Source of the DNA: Endothia cerciana
Lineage: Eukaryota > Ascomycota > Sordariomycetes > Diaporthales > Cryphonectriaceae
Assembly (NCBI GenBank): GCA_026119935.1
Contig: JALRMH010000065.1
Location: forward strand, 104,303 to 168,302
Direction of reading: 5' to 3'
Length of the DNA stretch: 64,000 nucleotides
The notes beneath the pieces were generated by a model. That model searched no databases, had not been told where the DNA came from, and saw only the letters and a list, made by a program, of their open reading frames with translations. Positions 1-10,466 of this stretch are shown here, piece after piece. Position 1 is the first letter of the stretch, and each line of letters opens with the position of its first letter. Position numbers and translations under genes: made by a program.

Positions 1-2489
1 CCAGGGAGGCACCTGACGAATTTCCTTTCGGCCCTCGGCCACACCTGGGCATCATTTTTGGGTTGTGTGTGATACCAGGAACATTCGGTACGATACCAAA
101 CAAACAACGTCCGCAGCAGAACAGCGGCGTCGAGATGGTCTGGAAAACTTCTTGGGATTCGATTCATTCTTCCAAAGGGACGCGACCACGCCTGGGGCTA
201 TCTCATTAGAGTGAGCAGCCTACCGGCAGTGGTCCGTCTTACCTACGAGCCCCCCGTCCTCTGTCCTTCGTTTTATGTGACGGGGGTATTGATGACATGC
301 TTGCATAGATTTAGCATAACTTCTATTGTGTACATATAACGCTTATTCTTATGAAGAAATCCGATGGTGGTGAACCCAAGGGTCACTCAGCCCCAACTTT
401 GCTCTAGTCCCTTGTTCTTTTATACAAGCCCTCTTTCGGCACCTGCTGCCGCCGCGGTGAGGAAATATGTCCGTCTGTACATACAGACTTCTGTTCTACA
501 GGAGACGGCCCTGCCCAATATGGGGGATAGCCGGTCTACTGAGCTGGCCTCATTGACTCCCGCTAGACTCGCCGTGAGGAGAAGCGGGCATTGTCAGGGG
601 CTAACCCTTCCGTAGCTCATAGGTAACGCACCATGCGAACATCCTCCTTGACATGTTCCCAACATCCAGTAAGTATTCGGACCCGAGGGACCCCGCGCCA
701 GCCGCCGCCATGTCTCGGCCATCTGTTGTCTCCCAGCCGCCGTGAGAACCCTCCCGAGGGTGTGACGTCGGATAATCATCCATGGGCAGGCTGACAGTAA
801 GCGTCGAGCCCGAAGACTCCTGGGATTTACAGCGCTGCCCTGTATCACGGCTGGCCTGTCATGCTTGACTGCGTGCACACTCGGGAGTTTGATCAAGGGA
901 ACAGATAGTTGATGTCTCCTTGAGCACTTAACAGATTCTGCCGTAGGTTGGTTGGCCTGGAACTCACCGGGCTGCGCTAAGCTTCCACGCGCAGTTGTTG
1001 AAGGTAAGAGAACAGATTGGAACGAAACACTGGTGCAAACAGGCAATGTTGAAGGCAGGCCCTTGTGGACCGGCTCGTCCCAGACATGCTTTGGTGCCCC
1101 TCCTGATTCCTCGCAATCCATCCTCAGCGTTCTCGACTCGATCCCGGCTCACCCGTGTGTGGTATGAGGCTCCATCTTCGCCAATTTTCATCCCTGTCGT
1201 TGTCCTGTTCACTTTCTACGGTGACGACTTGGAATCTGCACCCGCTCTCCCCCTTCAAAAACAGACTCCTCAAGACGATCCGGACGGTCTTGGCCATGTT
1301 CCTAGCCTTGTCGATGAAGAGTCTGCTTATACATGCAGGGCACCCTCTTTTGCCTGGCAGAAGTACTAACTTAGCCCATGCCCATGGGTCGCGGCAGCGA
1401 GTCTAGTCCGGCTCGAGGGCTTTCCTGCACACCGCCCCGCCATCCTTTCTTTTATTTTAGGCGTGTAGGAAGGGGTATTTAGATCTCCAATGGGCTAGCT
1501 ACGTGGACGTCACCATGTTGTAGACAGACCAGGCGTATACTCGTATCCTGACAAGAAAGAAGAAGAAGAAGAAAAGACGAAGAAGAGGGTCCGACCCTGG
1601 GGGTCTAGGCGAGTCGGGAATGGAAATGAAATAGGTAACCTACCTCGTAAGAGAGGTTCAGATATCCTTCGAAGACCTTGGTCCCTGATCGGAGGCTGTA
1701 TGTGTGGGAGAGACGTCGGGGATCAGTCCACCGTATGTCCTCGCAGGACCACTGGGACTCCGTCATAGATAGGCTTTGTTTCTCGGCAGAACATACGTGA
1801 TTGTTTCCGCAGAGAGACAGGTCTCTGGCTGGGATGTTATCAGCAGGACTTTTTGCCAGTAGTTGAGGTAAGTGCCACGAGTCTGGACTCGGTTAGATGA
1901 ACGCCTACCACTGAAGTTCCCAAACCAGCATGCTTAGAAAATGCGAGAAAGAAGAGAAAGAAAGAACAAGAAAACACCCAAAAACCATGTATACACACAC
2001 ACACACACACACACACAGATAGCGTCACGACACAATGTTATTCGCGTGTGATTGGAGATGATCTGGATATGGAAATTTTGCGGGCACTAGCATTCAGTCT
2101 GCAGTGTCCTGACGCCGTCTACCATATGCTAGGAGATATATCCAGTATCGGCACTGAAAAGGCCAGATAGCCTGGCATCAGGCCTCTTGGCTGACTCTGA
2201 GAATACATTAAAACCTAACAAGGGAGCCTCTCAATACGCCATGAAGACCAAGAATCTCTCCTTGCCAGATGAGCCCTTACCCTAGTGGACAGACCGCCAT
2301 CCTGATAAAAATTAAAAAAAACAATAAAAACAAAGACGATGAGAAAAATTGGGAAGAAAAAAAAAAAAAGGAAGGAAGACGCCGGGAACCATGCATACGG
2401 ACCGCCAAAGACGTACCACCCCCATCGAGGGGAGGGGCAGCAGTCCAGACTGGACAAACACTCTAGCTGCGGCCTCCGGGGTGGTCCCT
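1..2489. other. gene-free left end
   Basis: Several short ORFs lie here on both strands, but none shows a recognisable domain, coding-like composition or a supportable exon structure. The stretch holds an AC dinucleotide run at 1993-2017 and purine-rich and A-rich patches near 1555-1580 and 2310-2370. The right part is the 3' flank of the minus-strand gene that ends at 2490. Confidence 0.6.
1993..2017. repeat. (AC)n microsatellite
   Basis: An uninterrupted AC dinucleotide run of about 25 bases in intergenic DNA. Confidence 0.95.
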
Positions 2490-3290
2490 CTAGAACTCCA
2501 TAGGCGGGTGGTTGTGAGGCGGAGAACCGTTGGGGTGGTACCGGACCTCAAAGATGTTGGTGCCCTGCCCCGTCTCGCCGAGGATAAAGCCGAACTCGCA
2601 CCCGGTCTTCTTGCTGGTGCGCTTGCGGTAGGGCTTGCGCAGCTGGCCGCTCTTGGTGCGGATGAGCGTCTCGCCGTTCTCGTCCTGGATCTTGTACCTC
2701 GCCTCGCCACCCAGGGCACAGCGGATGGCGACGCGGACCCTCTCGCCGGGCTTCTGGGTGGAGCGGAGGGTGGCACACTTGTAGCCGTGCTCCTTGGCCC
2801 ACAGGTTAATGTTGTCCAGCAGGCCCTCGAGCGGCTTCTTGGCGCCGAAGTTGGGGCGGAACTGCATGCCCAGGGGAGGGTAGGCCATGTCGGGTGGGTC
2901 GCGCTCCTCGTCCTCGTCGTCCTCGTCCTCGTCGGCCTCGGGCCCCTCCGGGTCGACGCTGTTGTCTATGGCCAGCTGCAGGCGCTCCTCGGTGAAGCTG
3001 ACCTGGTTCTGGAGGTGCTGCTCGCGCTGGACCATGCGGTCGTTGAGCTCCTGCTGGCGGTTCATCATGAGCTGGGTGAGCTCGAGGAGCTTTGTGACAT
3101 TGTCCTCGAGGCGCTGGAACCGACGGCCGTCGATCACGATCTGGCGGTCCGCGTTGGGGGGCCGGCCTGGACCGTGGTGATGGTGAGGCGTGGGCGACTG
3201 CTGGACCCCCATGCCCTGCTGTAAGGCGGCGCTGGCCGTGCTAGCGACCTGCTGCTGGTGGAGCGCGGCAAGGCTTGGATCCATGGTCAC
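2490..3290 (-). CDS. FAR1-like zinc-finger DNA-binding protein, no transposase domain
   Basis: This is a single-exon protein of 266 residues. An N-terminal region rich in Gln, Ala and His is followed by a coiled coil (about residues 55-110) and a very acidic stretch (about 117-131). The C-terminal part (about 155-262) reads like the FAR1/WRKY-GCM1 zinc-finger fold. It has the motif INLWAKEHGY at its start, Cys191 in RCALGG, Cys231 in KKTGCEF and a terminal HNH (His259, His261), the C..C..H-x-H ligand pattern of that family. In fungi and plants this domain is best known from Mutator-like transposases and the transcription factors derived from them. No transposase domain follows; the protein stops five residues after the last ligand. 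A role as a DNA-binding regulator is inferred from the fold only. The first Met was chosen; a second Met follows two codons later. Confidence 0.8.
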   Translation of the reverse strand: MTMDPSLAALHQQQVASTASAALQQGMGVQQSPTPHHHHGPGRPPNADRQIVIDGRRFQRLEDNVTKLLELTQLMMNRQQELNDRMVQREQHLQNQVSFTEERLQLAIDNSVDPEGPEADEDEDDEDEERDPPDMAYPPLGMQFRPNFGAKKPLEGLLDNINLWAKEHGYKCATLRSTQKPGERVRVAIRCALGGEARYKIQDENGETLIRTKSGQLRKPYRKRTSKKTGCEFGFILGETGQGTNIFEVRYHPNGSPPHNHPPMEF

Positions 3291-3641
3291 GGGCGTAGAG
3301 AGATCTTGGGGGGGAGGGGGGGGGGGCAGAGGGTGGCGTAAACTCTAGAGAACGGTCAGGTGTTTGGGGTGGTGGGCTGTCCAAGGCGCTATCCTGACAG
3401 GACGCTGACTTTGTTGACCCAGCTGGGACCCGACCCCCGGAAGCCTTGAATGGCCCTGGATGTGTATGGATTGATGAGGGAGAAGGGAGCGTGCTGCGGT
3501 CAGGGATGGGGAGCTAGACGCGTTCTCTGGGGTATTTTTGATGGGTGTTGCCCAGGGCCCGGCCGGTGGAGGGCAGCCCAGTTGAGCGGGCAATGGCCTG
3601 GGACAGCATGTCAGATAGGAAGCCGCGTCGCAGAGATGATT

Positions 3642-3669
3642 GATGACGACGACGACGACGATGATGATG
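3642..3669. repeat. (GAY)n trinucleotide repeat
   Basis: GAT then GAC then GAT triplets in the probable 5' leader of the gene that starts at 3290 on the minus strand. Confidence 0.9.
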
Positions 3670-4208
3670 TCTTCGTGGTGTTGTCTTACTGAGGTGGACG
3701 GGACCAGTGGTGTCTTCTTTAGACCCTGTGAAATTGAAGGAGACGCGTCTTCTACGCGGGATTGGGGCGGTGCCCGAGGGTGCAAAAAGAAATCCCAGTG
3801 CGAGTAGCAGGTGTCGGTGCGGTGGGTTTCGGGAGGAGATCGGGCAATTGACGCACTGGGAGGAGGGTGTGAGGGTGAGGCAGAGATCAGTGAGGGGGTG
3901 AAGAAGGGTGAGGGGAGGAGGGTGGGTGTTGTTAGGCAAATTTCGCGGGGCTCGTTGATTTTGCAGGTTGCCTCGTGCACGAATTTGTGAACCCGCTTTT
4001 CCAGGTACGGTTAACGGTAGTGCTGTGGTTACTGCTATGCTATAGCTTGGGGGAGCTAGGGCCACCTTGGGGGGCACCTCCAGGGCGGTCACAGCTTCAG
4101 GGTCCGCCGCCGAGCGGCGAGAGCGCATCATATACACCGGGATATGGGCCTGTTGTTTGGTCGGTTCAGGTATCATATAGTAACAGTAGTAGAGACTTCC
4201 CCCACAAG

Positions 4209-4238
4209 CCCTGCCCTGCCCTGCCCTGCCCTGCCCTG
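4209..4238. repeat. (CCCTG)6 tandem repeat
   Basis: Six perfect five-base units end one base before the stop codon of the minus-strand coiled-coil gene, so the repeat sits in its 3' UTR. Confidence 0.95.
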
Positions 4239-4239
4239 C

Positions 4240-5301
4240 TCAGACCTCAAAGATCTCCCCGATGCCCTCGCCCCCGCCCTGCCGCCCCTCGACCAGGTCC
4301 AGCCTCCACCCCTCCCAGTTCTTGAGGCCCCTCTTGACCTCCTTGATCCTCTCGATCCTGGCCCTGGCCGCGTCCTCCTGCGCCTTCCTGAAGGCCTCCT
4401 CGTCAAAGTCCTCGTCGTCGTCCAGGAAGCCATCGTCATCGTGCTCGTGCGCGTGCGCGTGCGCGTGCCCGTGACCCTGCTGGCCGCCGCCGGCACCCGT
4501 CAGGGCGTTGAGGCCGCTCGTGAAGAAGTCCCCAAACCCGCCCTGCTGCTGCCTCCTCTGGGCGCCGGGCGGCCCGGACCCTCCCAGGTCCACGTTGGTA
4601 AACTGCCCGCCGGCCTCGTCTATGCCGGGCTGCATGTCCTTCCTCCTCTCCTGCCATATGCCCCTCCTCAGGTCCGTGTTCTCCGCCTCGAGCTCCCTGA
4701 TCCTCGTCTCCAGCCTCTGCCTCTCCTCGTCCTCCAGCTCGTCCAGGTGGTCGTTGTCCGTGCCGCCGCCGTCCTGCGCCTCCTTCTTGCTGAGCCGCAG
4801 CACCTCCGCCTCCGACTTCTGCAGCCGCTTCTTGAGGTCGACGTTCTCGTCCCTGGCCGCCGCGAGGTCCGACCCGAGACGCCTGATCTGCCCCTCGTCC
4901 TCCTTGTGCAGCATCTCCAGCGACACGACCTTCTTCTCCAGCGCGTCGGTCATCAGCTGCGCCTCGTCGCGCGCAGACTTGGCCTCGGCACACTCCCTGT
5001 CCAGCTCGGCGAGCCTGGCCTCGAGCGCGGCGGTGGAGTCTGACGTCGCCGTCTCTGCTGCGGAGGGGGCCGCCACCTCCTCATCGGCAGGTTCTGGTGC
5101 AGCGGCGGGCCCGGGCTCCTTTTCGGGCTCTGCGGGTGCCGGTGCCGGTGTATCGTCATCTGCGGTAGTGACGGGCGTTTCCTCCTTGGGCTCGTCCGTG
5201 GGTTCTGCCGCCGCGGCCTTTTCCTTCTTCGCCTTGGCCTCGGCGGCCTTCTTCTGGGCCTTCTTGCGGGCCGCTGCGAGACGCGCCTTGTCGTCGGCCA
5301 T
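4240..5301 (-). CDS. coiled-coil protein with His-rich segment (fungal conserved hypothetical)
   Basis: Single-exon, 353 residues. It starts with a Lys/Ala-rich helix (about 1-30) and a Pro/Glu/Ala-rich acidic linker (31-90). A long predicted coiled coil with heptad-like Leu spacing follows at about 90-215. Then come a Gly/Gln-rich segment, an alternating His stretch GHGHAHAHAHEH (276-287), a run of Asp/Glu and a final basic helix ending in LKNWEGWRLDLVEG. Similar fungal proteins are often labelled M protein repeat protein, from the coil alone, and have no established function. No signal peptide or membrane segment is visible. It could be a Golgi or cytoskeletal tether, but nothing in the sequence proves that. 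The gene is divergent from the plus-strand gene at 6473. Confidence 0.8.
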   Translation of the reverse strand: MADDKARLAAARKKAQKKAAEAKAKKEKAAAAEPTDEPKEETPVTTADDDTPAPAPAEPEKEPGPAAAPEPADEEVAAPSAAETATSDSTAALEARLAELDRECAEAKSARDEAQLMTDALEKKVVSLEMLHKEDEGQIRRLGSDLAAARDENVDLKKRLQKSEAEVLRLSKKEAQDGGGTDNDHLDELEDEERQRLETRIRELEAENTDLRRGIWQERRKDMQPGIDEAGGQFTNVDLGGSGPPGAQRRQQQGGFGDFFTSGLNALTGAGGGQQGHGHAHAHAHEHDDDGFLDDDEDFDEEAFRKAQEDAARARIERIKEVKRGLKNWEGWRLDLVEGRQGGGEGIGEIFEV

Positions 5302-6019
5302 TGTCTGCCTCGCCTCGGATCAGGTGTCGGTCGTCGGTGGGCCCCCTACGTATGACGATGCTGCTGCTTGGACAGCTTCCCGCTGATTTCGAGGCTATCT
5401 GACCGACGTGTAGATGTGTAAGTCGGCTTCTGGAGGTAATGGGCGTCGGGCTGCCCCGAGCGTGGTGGTAAGATCGGATGCGTGCGTTGTGTGGTTGAGA
5501 CTGAAGGGAGGGGAGGGCTCAGTTGCGGCAAGGTGTCCGTTCAGGGAAAGCATTCCCACGCAACAATTAGTACATTAGTAGCTACATACCATAAGTAAGT
5601 AACATGCCCCACAACGAACAGGACACATCCAATGGAGGAACCCACCCCCACCCCCCCCCTAAACAACCCCCCTGCCACACGCTGCCCTGCCCTGCCCTTG
5701 GCCTTGCGCCCCGGGAAACCCCCAGCCAGCGGCTAGATGCGGCCCGCCCTCTAGGCAGAGCTGCAAGATTCAGCTAACTGCCTTGTACCGTAGTACTATG
5801 GTACCATGGTGACCTCGGAGGGATGCATGTACCGTACATCACCAGTGAGATACGTACCCTCCCCCTCCCCCTCCTCAGCAGAGGGAGATCTCCCTCAGAA
5901 CAGCCCTCTCCTTCTTTCGGCCCCCCCCCCCTTAATTTATTTTCTTTCAGATTCGAGTCAATTGGCACTAGTCAGTGACACCCCGTCTGCAGATACTATG
6001 ACATCCTAGAGAGAGAGAA

Positions 6020-6072
<53 letters not shown>

Positions 6073-6472
6073 AGGGTGGCCCAATCTGCTGATATCGCAA
6101 CCGGCAAAGGACTTCTGCTGGCGTCACTCGGGCCCCCCCCAGGAGTCGACCCCGCCCGGGCTATACCTGGTACTGTACTTTGTACCCTTTGTACCCCATA
6201 GAAGAGAGGGGTGCGAGTACATAGTTGTTGCACAAAGAGGGAGCAACCGAACAAACAACAACTACCTCTCCCTTTGCCTCGCCGCCGCCCGCCGATCAGG
6301 ATCACCACGGAGTTTCCTCACCACATCAGATCAGCCTTGCTCGGGAACCAGACCGATTCGATCCCCCCCCCCCCCCACTTTCCTTACTGCCCAGCCTGGT
6401 CGAAGGGAAGGGAAGAGAGGATATCCACTCCCCCCCCCCCCTTCCCTGTGCGTCCGTCCGTCCGTCCTCAGG
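5302..6472. promoter_or_regulatory. shared divergent intergenic region
   Basis: This 1.17-kb spacer lies between the minus-strand coiled-coil gene and the plus-strand gene at 6473, so it must hold both promoters. It contains a GA-rich repeat (6008-6070), poly-C tracts near 5922-5931, 6362-6376 and 6430-6441, and pyrimidine-rich DNA just before the plus-strand start. No specific factor site is claimed. Confidence 0.6.
6008..6070. repeat. (GA)n microsatellite
   Basis: About 60 bases of nearly pure GA, interrupted by two or three GAAA units, about 400 bases upstream of the plus-strand gene at 6473. Confidence 0.95.
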
Positions 6473-7321
6473 ATGGCGAGCCTCCCCTCGCAGCATCCCC
6501 ACCTCGCCCTGCACCTTTCCGACCGCGCCCTCACGCCCATCATCTCCTCCTCGGCCTCCTCGCTCTCCAGGCCACAGCCGCAGTCGCCGTCGTCAAGGAG
6601 ACCACCGGCTGCCTTCTCCACCTCCCCGCCGTCCTCCTCCTCGGGGTCGACAATCTCCACCCCGGATGATGATGACGGCGACGACAACTCTTCCTCCTCC
6701 CCCTCCGGGGAGCTCGACCCCCAGTCCCTCCAGTCCCTCTCGCTCGCCCACCTGACGACGACCGCCCTCGCCTCCTACGACACGGCGAAGCGCCTCGGCC
6801 GCGGCGCGCCCCTGAGGACCATGGTCGAGTACGCCAGCCCCGGCCCCGCCGTGCTGCACGGCTACCTGTGCCCCATGTCCCTCTCGCTCGGCGTGCCGGG
6901 CCGGCCGAGAAGGAGGAGGGCCAGCGAGGGGAGCATGATCACCACCGCCGGCGGCCTGGCGGGCCCGGGGCCGGGGCCGGGGCCGGAGGGGGTGGCCCAC
7001 GGTGGTGGTGGTGGTGGTGATGACGAGGAGGAGGAGGGCGGCGAGGAGGCGCCCAAGGGCAAGGGCAGGCAGGCTGCCGGCGGCGGGGCGAAGACGGAGA
7101 TAGGACCGGAGGGGCACCCCCCGCAGATACACCTGGACCTGGAGGAGGATGTGGTGAAGGATGACGGGGACGGCCCCAACGCGCCGCCCATGCTGATTAC
7201 TACCGTCGTCGCCCCCGGTGCAGAAGACATACGGGATGCGAGGAGGGCGGCCGGGAGGTTAGAGAGGATAGCGAGGGTCTTTCAGACCGGTTGGGCCGCC
7301 GAGGGCGGTGATGCGACATGA
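6473..7321 (+). CDS. conserved fungal hypothetical protein, low-complexity
   Basis: A single-exon protein of 282 residues. The N-terminus (1-78) is Ser/Pro-rich and includes an Asp cluster. An ordered-looking core (about 80-150) contains SLAHLTTTALASYDTAKRLG and a VEYASPGPAVLHGYL-type segment. A Gly/Pro run and an acidic Gly-rich linker follow (about 160-210). The C-terminus is a charged helix ending in RLERIARVFQTGWAAE. The pattern of a structured core and tail separated by low-complexity linkers suggests a real gene, but no family with known function is recognised. No signal peptide or membrane helix is seen. The start is the first Met of the open frame, just after a poly-C leader. Confidence 0.65.
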   Translation: MASLPSQHPHLALHLSDRALTPIISSSASSLSRPQPQSPSSRRPPAAFSTSPPSSSSGSTISTPDDDDGDDNSSSSPSGELDPQSLQSLSLAHLTTTALASYDTAKRLGRGAPLRTMVEYASPGPAVLHGYLCPMSLSLGVPGRPRRRRASEGSMITTAGGLAGPGPGPGPEGVAHGGGGGGDDEEEEGGEEAPKGKGRQAAGGGAKTEIGPEGHPPQIHLDLEEDVVKDDGDGPNAPPMLITTVVAPGAEDIRDARRAAGRLERIARVFQTGWAAEGGDAT

Positions 7322-7795
7322 TCATCTGACGTACCGGAGTACGTCTGAATGCCTGGTATGCACGAGTGAGTGAGGCCGCGAGCATACGGCCCGACGAAAA
7401 TTGAATCTGGGAGGAAGGGGGAAAGGGGCTGTTCATTAAAACCAAAAGGCGTTCGGAGGGCGGTTGGGGCTGGCGACAATGTGGTCCAGGGCGCGGCTTC
7501 TAAATCCCTGTCAATAGTCGGCCTCGTAGGGCGACGATGTGTACGTGGATCCTAATATAATCCAGCGGACAAAGTAGCCGCATCGTCACGACAAGTCTAG
7601 TGAGTATGTTTTGAAGTTCCTGCTGGCACGTCACAACCTAGCAACACAGAGTACACAAAGACCATATGGAACATGTACAGTCGGTTGTGGTGTACAGCAA
7701 CCAGGGTAAAACATCGGAGAGACTTGTAATCTATCTTGATTGATTCCGTTCGCGTCCACTTCTTTTCATTCCCTCATCCCCGCCTCGCACCTTCT
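7322..7795. other. convergent 3' flank
   Basis: The DNA between the stop of the plus-strand gene at 6473 and the stop of minus-strand transketolase. It would hold both 3' UTRs. No gene is seen. Confidence 0.6.
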
Positions 7796-10326
7796 CTAGA
7801 TGAGCTGCTGGAAAGCCCGGTTGATGGGCGACCGGATGTTGGGCACGTCCTTCCAGAAGTCGACGGTAGCCTGGGCGCGCTTGGCAACGCCCTCGGGGGT
7901 GAACTCGAACTTCTTGTAGACGTCCTTGTAGGCGCCTGAGGCACCGAACCGGTTCAGACCGAACTGCTCGTGCGTGTAACGCTCCCAGCCCATGGTGCTC
8001 ATGACCTCAACGGACAGTGATGGGATGCCGTCGGGCAGGACGGACAGGCGGTAGTCCTTGGACTGCGCGTCGAACACCTCGAAGCAAGGAATAGACACGA
8101 CACGGGCCTTGACACCCTTCTTCTCCAGCTCCTTGACGGCGTCGATGCAGATGCACACCTCGGACCCGGTGGACACCAGCGTGATGTCGGCCCCCTGGAC
8201 CTCGTGCAGGACGTAGCCTCCCTTGATGGCCCGCTCGAGGGTGGAGCTCTCGAGCTGGGGAAGGTTCTGCCGGGACAGGGCGAGGATGCTGGGGGTGTGC
8301 TTGGAGGTCAGGGCGACGTAGTAGGCGGCGCTCGTCTCGTTGCCGTCGGCAGGACGCCACACCATGCAGTTGGGGAGAGCGCGGAAGTGGGCCAGGGTCT
8401 CGATAGGCTGGTGGGTAGGACCGTCCTCGCCAAGGCCGATGGAGTCGTGGGTGGCGACCCAGAGAACGCGGACCCGGGACAGGGCGGACAGGCGGACGGC
8501 GCCAGCAGCGTAGGAGACGAAGTTCAGGAAGGTACCACCGTAGGGCAGGATGGTGCCGTAGGCGGCCAGGCCGTTGAGGATGGCACCCATACCGTGCTCA
8601 CGGACGCCGTAGCGGACGTAGCGTCCGGTGTAGTCGCCCAGGCCGGTGGCCGGGGGCTGGAAGTCAACAGCATCCTTCCACCTGGTCAGGTTGGACCCGG
8701 TCAGGTCGGCGGAGCCGCCAAACAGCTCCGGGATGGCCTGGTGGATCTTCTGGAGGACGGTCTCGGACAGCTTCCGGGAGGCGACGGCGGGATCGCTGGG
8801 GGTGTAGACGGGCAGGCTCTTCTGCCAGCCCTCGGGCAGGTCACCCTTCTGGCGGCGGACCAGGTCGTCGTGCTCAGCCTTGTACTTCTCGCCGTAGCTG
8901 GCAAACAGCTTCTCCCACTCCTGCTCGGCGGCGGCGCCAGCAGCGGAGGCCTTGCCGCACCGCTCGTACACCTCCTGGGGGACGGCGAAGCTCTCGTCGG
9001 GGTTGAAGCCCCACTTCTCCTTGAGCTGCCTGATATCGTCGGCCTTGAGGGCGGAGCCGTGGACGCTGTGGGTGCCCTGCTGCTTGGAACCGAAACCGAT
9101 GGTCGTGTTCAGCTTGATGATGGTGGGCTTGTCCTTCACGGACTGGGCCTCCTTGATGGCGGCCTCGATGCCGGCGAGGTCGCTGTCGCCATCGGCGACG
9201 GTGAGGACATGCCAGCCATAGGACTCGTAACGCTTCACGACGTCCTCGGTGAAGGCCTGGTTGGTATCACCGTCGATGGAGATGTGGTTGTCGTCGTAGA
9301 TGGCGATCAGGTTGCCGAGCTGCAGGTGGCCGGCCAGGGAGCAGGCCTCGGAGGAGACACCCTCCATCAGGCAGCCGTCGCCAAGGAAGCAGTATGTGTA
9401 GTTGTTGACCAGCTCAAACCCGGGCTTGTTGAAGACAGCGCCGGTGTGGGCCTGGGCCATGGCGAGACCGACGGCATTGCTGATACCCTGGCCGAGAGGG
9501 CCGGTGGTAACCTCGATACCGGGGGTGTCGTGGGCCTCGGGGTGGCCTGGGGTGATGCTGTCGACGCTCTGGGACCGCACGTCAGCGGTCAGAGAGGTTC
9601 CTGCTATCAGACGGACGCGAGGGTGCTGTGGGAAAAACTTACACGGAAGGCCTTGAGGTCGTCGATGGACAGGGCGTATCCGTAGAGGTGGAGCAGGGCA
9701 TACTGGAGCATGCATCCGTGGCCGTTGCTGTGGTGGGATCGAGGGGTTAGAGGGCACGCCATGTTGACACACCGGGGCCGGTAGCGGAGGGGACCGAACT
9801 TACGAGAGGACAAAGCGATCACGGTTCAACCACTTGGGGTTCTTTGGGTTGAACCTCATGAACTTGTTGAAGAGAACGTGGGCAATGGGTGCCAAGCCCC
9901 TACCATGCGGGATCCTGTCAGTGGCTGCTGTCTCTCTCCCCGACTCGTCTTTACTGCGACTTTTTCTTCTTCTTTCTCTCTCTCCCTCTCTCACACACCC
10001 CGCGCCGTCAAAACCTCAGGAGCAAGAGTAGATGTTGATCAACGTACATAGGGGCACCAGGGTGACCGGAGTTGGCATGGGCGGTCGCATCGGCCTAGAG
10101 AACACATTCTTGGTGAGCAATTGATCAATTTGAGCTTGTCATTGGTGGGTGGTTATTTTTTTTGGTGTGTTTTTTTTCTTTTTTCTTTTTTCTTTTCCTT
10201 TTGCTGGGAGAGAGCCAAGGTGGTGATGGGGCCTCCTGAAACACCCAGGTCCGTCTGGTGATGGAGGGGCTGGGCTACAGTATAGATAGCATGTGTGGCC
10301 CGACCACGGCAGCTGTGTCTGCCAGG

Positions 10327-10357
<31 letters not shown>

Positions 10358-10466
10358 GGGGTAGTAAAAGGGAAAGAGAGGACCAGGTAACAGTGGATGG
10401 GGGGCTACTCACGGCCAGCACCCGGATCGTGTTGATGGTAAGCTCGTCGGTCTTGTCGTAACCCAT
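7796..10466 (-). CDS. TKL1: transketolase
   Basis: Thiamine-diphosphate enzyme of the non-oxidative pentose phosphate pathway, transferring two-carbon units between sugar phosphates in the cytosol. Five exons fit the family without a gap: 10466-10413, 10094-10048, 9899-9804, 9727-9643 and 9568-7796. They sum to 684 residues, the usual fungal length. The N-terminus reads MGYDKTDELTINTIRVLA, then the spliced AHANSGHPGAPMGLAPIAH. Later come SVDSITPGHPEAHDTPGIE, the cofactor-binding LGDGCLMEGV (GDG at about 157-159), and the Pyr-domain stretch with ADLTGSNLTRW and YVRYGVREHGMGAI. Donors are GTGAGT, GTACGT, GTAAGT and GTAAGT. The clustering of four introns in the first 300 coding bases is typical of fungal housekeeping genes. 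Intron 1 (10412-10095) holds a CT repeat and T-rich tracts. Confidence 0.97.
10327..10352. repeat. (CT)n microsatellite in transketolase intron 1
   Basis: About 26 bases of CT dinucleotides, giving AG on the coding strand, inside the first intron of the transketolase gene. Confidence 0.9.

Larger units (their letters stand above)
3291..4239. other. spacer: leader of the FAR1-like gene and 3' flank of the coiled-coil gene
   Basis: No gene is supported. A minus-strand open frame of 211 codons (3345-3980) is Pro/Ser-rich without domains and is probably leader sequence. Simple repeats: GAC/GAT triplets at 3642-3669 and six CCCTG units at 4209-4238. Confidence 0.6.

Noticed and set aside
594..1121. 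Minus-strand open frame of 175 codons
   Set aside because: No domain, overlaps other frames of similar length, and has no supporting gene structure.
4144..5386. Plus-strand open frames of about 290-300 codons
   Set aside because: Opposite-strand shadows of the coiled-coil gene; Ser-only or Leu/Val/Pro-only composition.
8204..9685. Plus-strand open frame of 493 codons
   Set aside because: It lies antisense to the main transketolase exon, whose codon bias keeps the opposite frame open. The text is Gly/Leu/Val-rich with no domain.
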